DNA of 43,651 bases from Alphaproteobacteria bacterium. GTDB taxonomy: Bacteria; Pseudomonadota; Alphaproteobacteria; GCA-2731375. Shown here piece by piece: positions 43,606 to 43,651 of this stretch. The position numbers and the translations under genes are program-made. The notes below the pieces were generated by a model. That model saw only the letters and a program-made list of their open reading frames with translations, was not told where the DNA came from and searched no databases. The stretch covers positions 1 through 43,651 of the forward strand of contig JASLLM010000009.1 of the NCBI GenBank assembly GCA_030747035.1, read 5' to 3'. Position 1 is the first letter of the stretch. Each line of letters opens with the position of its first letter.

Positions 43606-43651
43606 ATGGCAATACGCTGGGTGATGTTGGGGCTGCTATTCGTGGTGCGCC
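43606..43651 (+). CDS. Start of an unknown gene (cut by right edge)
   Basis: An ATG at 43606 with GGGGAT about 6 bp upstream opens the frame MAIRWVMLGLLFVVR, a hydrophobic N-terminus typical of a first membrane helix, as in MFS transporters. Only 15 codons are seen, so the product cannot be named. Confidence 0.4.
   Translation, partial: MAIRWVMLGLLFVVR

Noticed and set aside
1-43651. CRISPR arrays, prophage or insertion sequences
   Set aside because: No regularly spaced repeats, transposase-like or phage structural genes found; only a REPIN-like doublet.

Overview
The window looks like core chromosome of a G+C-rich alphaproteobacterium, most likely in or near the Rhodospirillales. The clues are a 41-residue zinc-free ribosomal protein L36, a zinc-free L31 beside a DUF1465/RcdA-type gene and an MsbA-related ABC exporter, an efp/inositol-monophosphatase pair, two CtrA-like TTAA-N7-TTAA sites, and an ArsR-methyltransferase regulator in front of metF-metH. 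I see no phage, insertion sequence or CRISPR array. The order-level assignment is inference.

Layout. 1-6.5 kb holds a catabolic block: an aldehyde dehydrogenase (cut by the left edge) and a substrate-binding protein on the minus strand, divergent from hydantoinase/oxoprolinase subunits B and A, then an FkbM-type methyltransferase. 6.6-9 kb has a 2-oxoglutarate oxygenase, a frameshifted methyltransferase gene with an unusual structured leader, and rpmJ with promoter and terminator. 9-13 kb is the glycolate oxidase operon glcDEF, ending in a REPIN-like repeat. 13.3-16.9 kb carries pdxY, a membrane fatty acid desaturase, a divergent short-chain prenyl diphosphate synthase and tRNA-Val(GAC). 17-20.6 kb has a secreted PA14-like protein, a metallo-beta-lactamase-fold hydrolase, RidA, efp and an inositol monophosphatase.

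20.9-24.8 kb is a three-gene envelope module: a proline-rich OmpA-domain protein, an ExbB/MotA-like channel subunit with a long cytoplasmic tail, and a MotB-like stator subunit with a long coiled coil and an OmpA domain. It looks like an ion-driven motor outside any flagellar context and is the best candidate here for an under-described system. 24.8-28.2 kb has the ABC exporter, rpmE with two palindromes in its promoter region, an rcdA-like gene, and an hsp20 gene behind a ROSE-type RNA thermometer. 28.4-30 kb is a CHASE3 histidine kinase. 30-35.5 kb is a methionine-cycle operon (SahR-like regulator, metF, metH) joined by ATGA overlaps, with a palindromic operator on its promoter.

35.5-43.7 kb holds a cupin protein, a compact unit with its own promoter and terminator that may encode a 22-residue peptide or a small RNA, trkH, a CaiB/BaiF CoA-transferase, a small STAS-like protein, a cysteine-rich radical SAM protein, tRNA-Gly(CCC), and an operon of D-2-hydroxyacid dehydrogenase, MaoC dehydratase and threonine aldolase. 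A new gene begins at the right edge.
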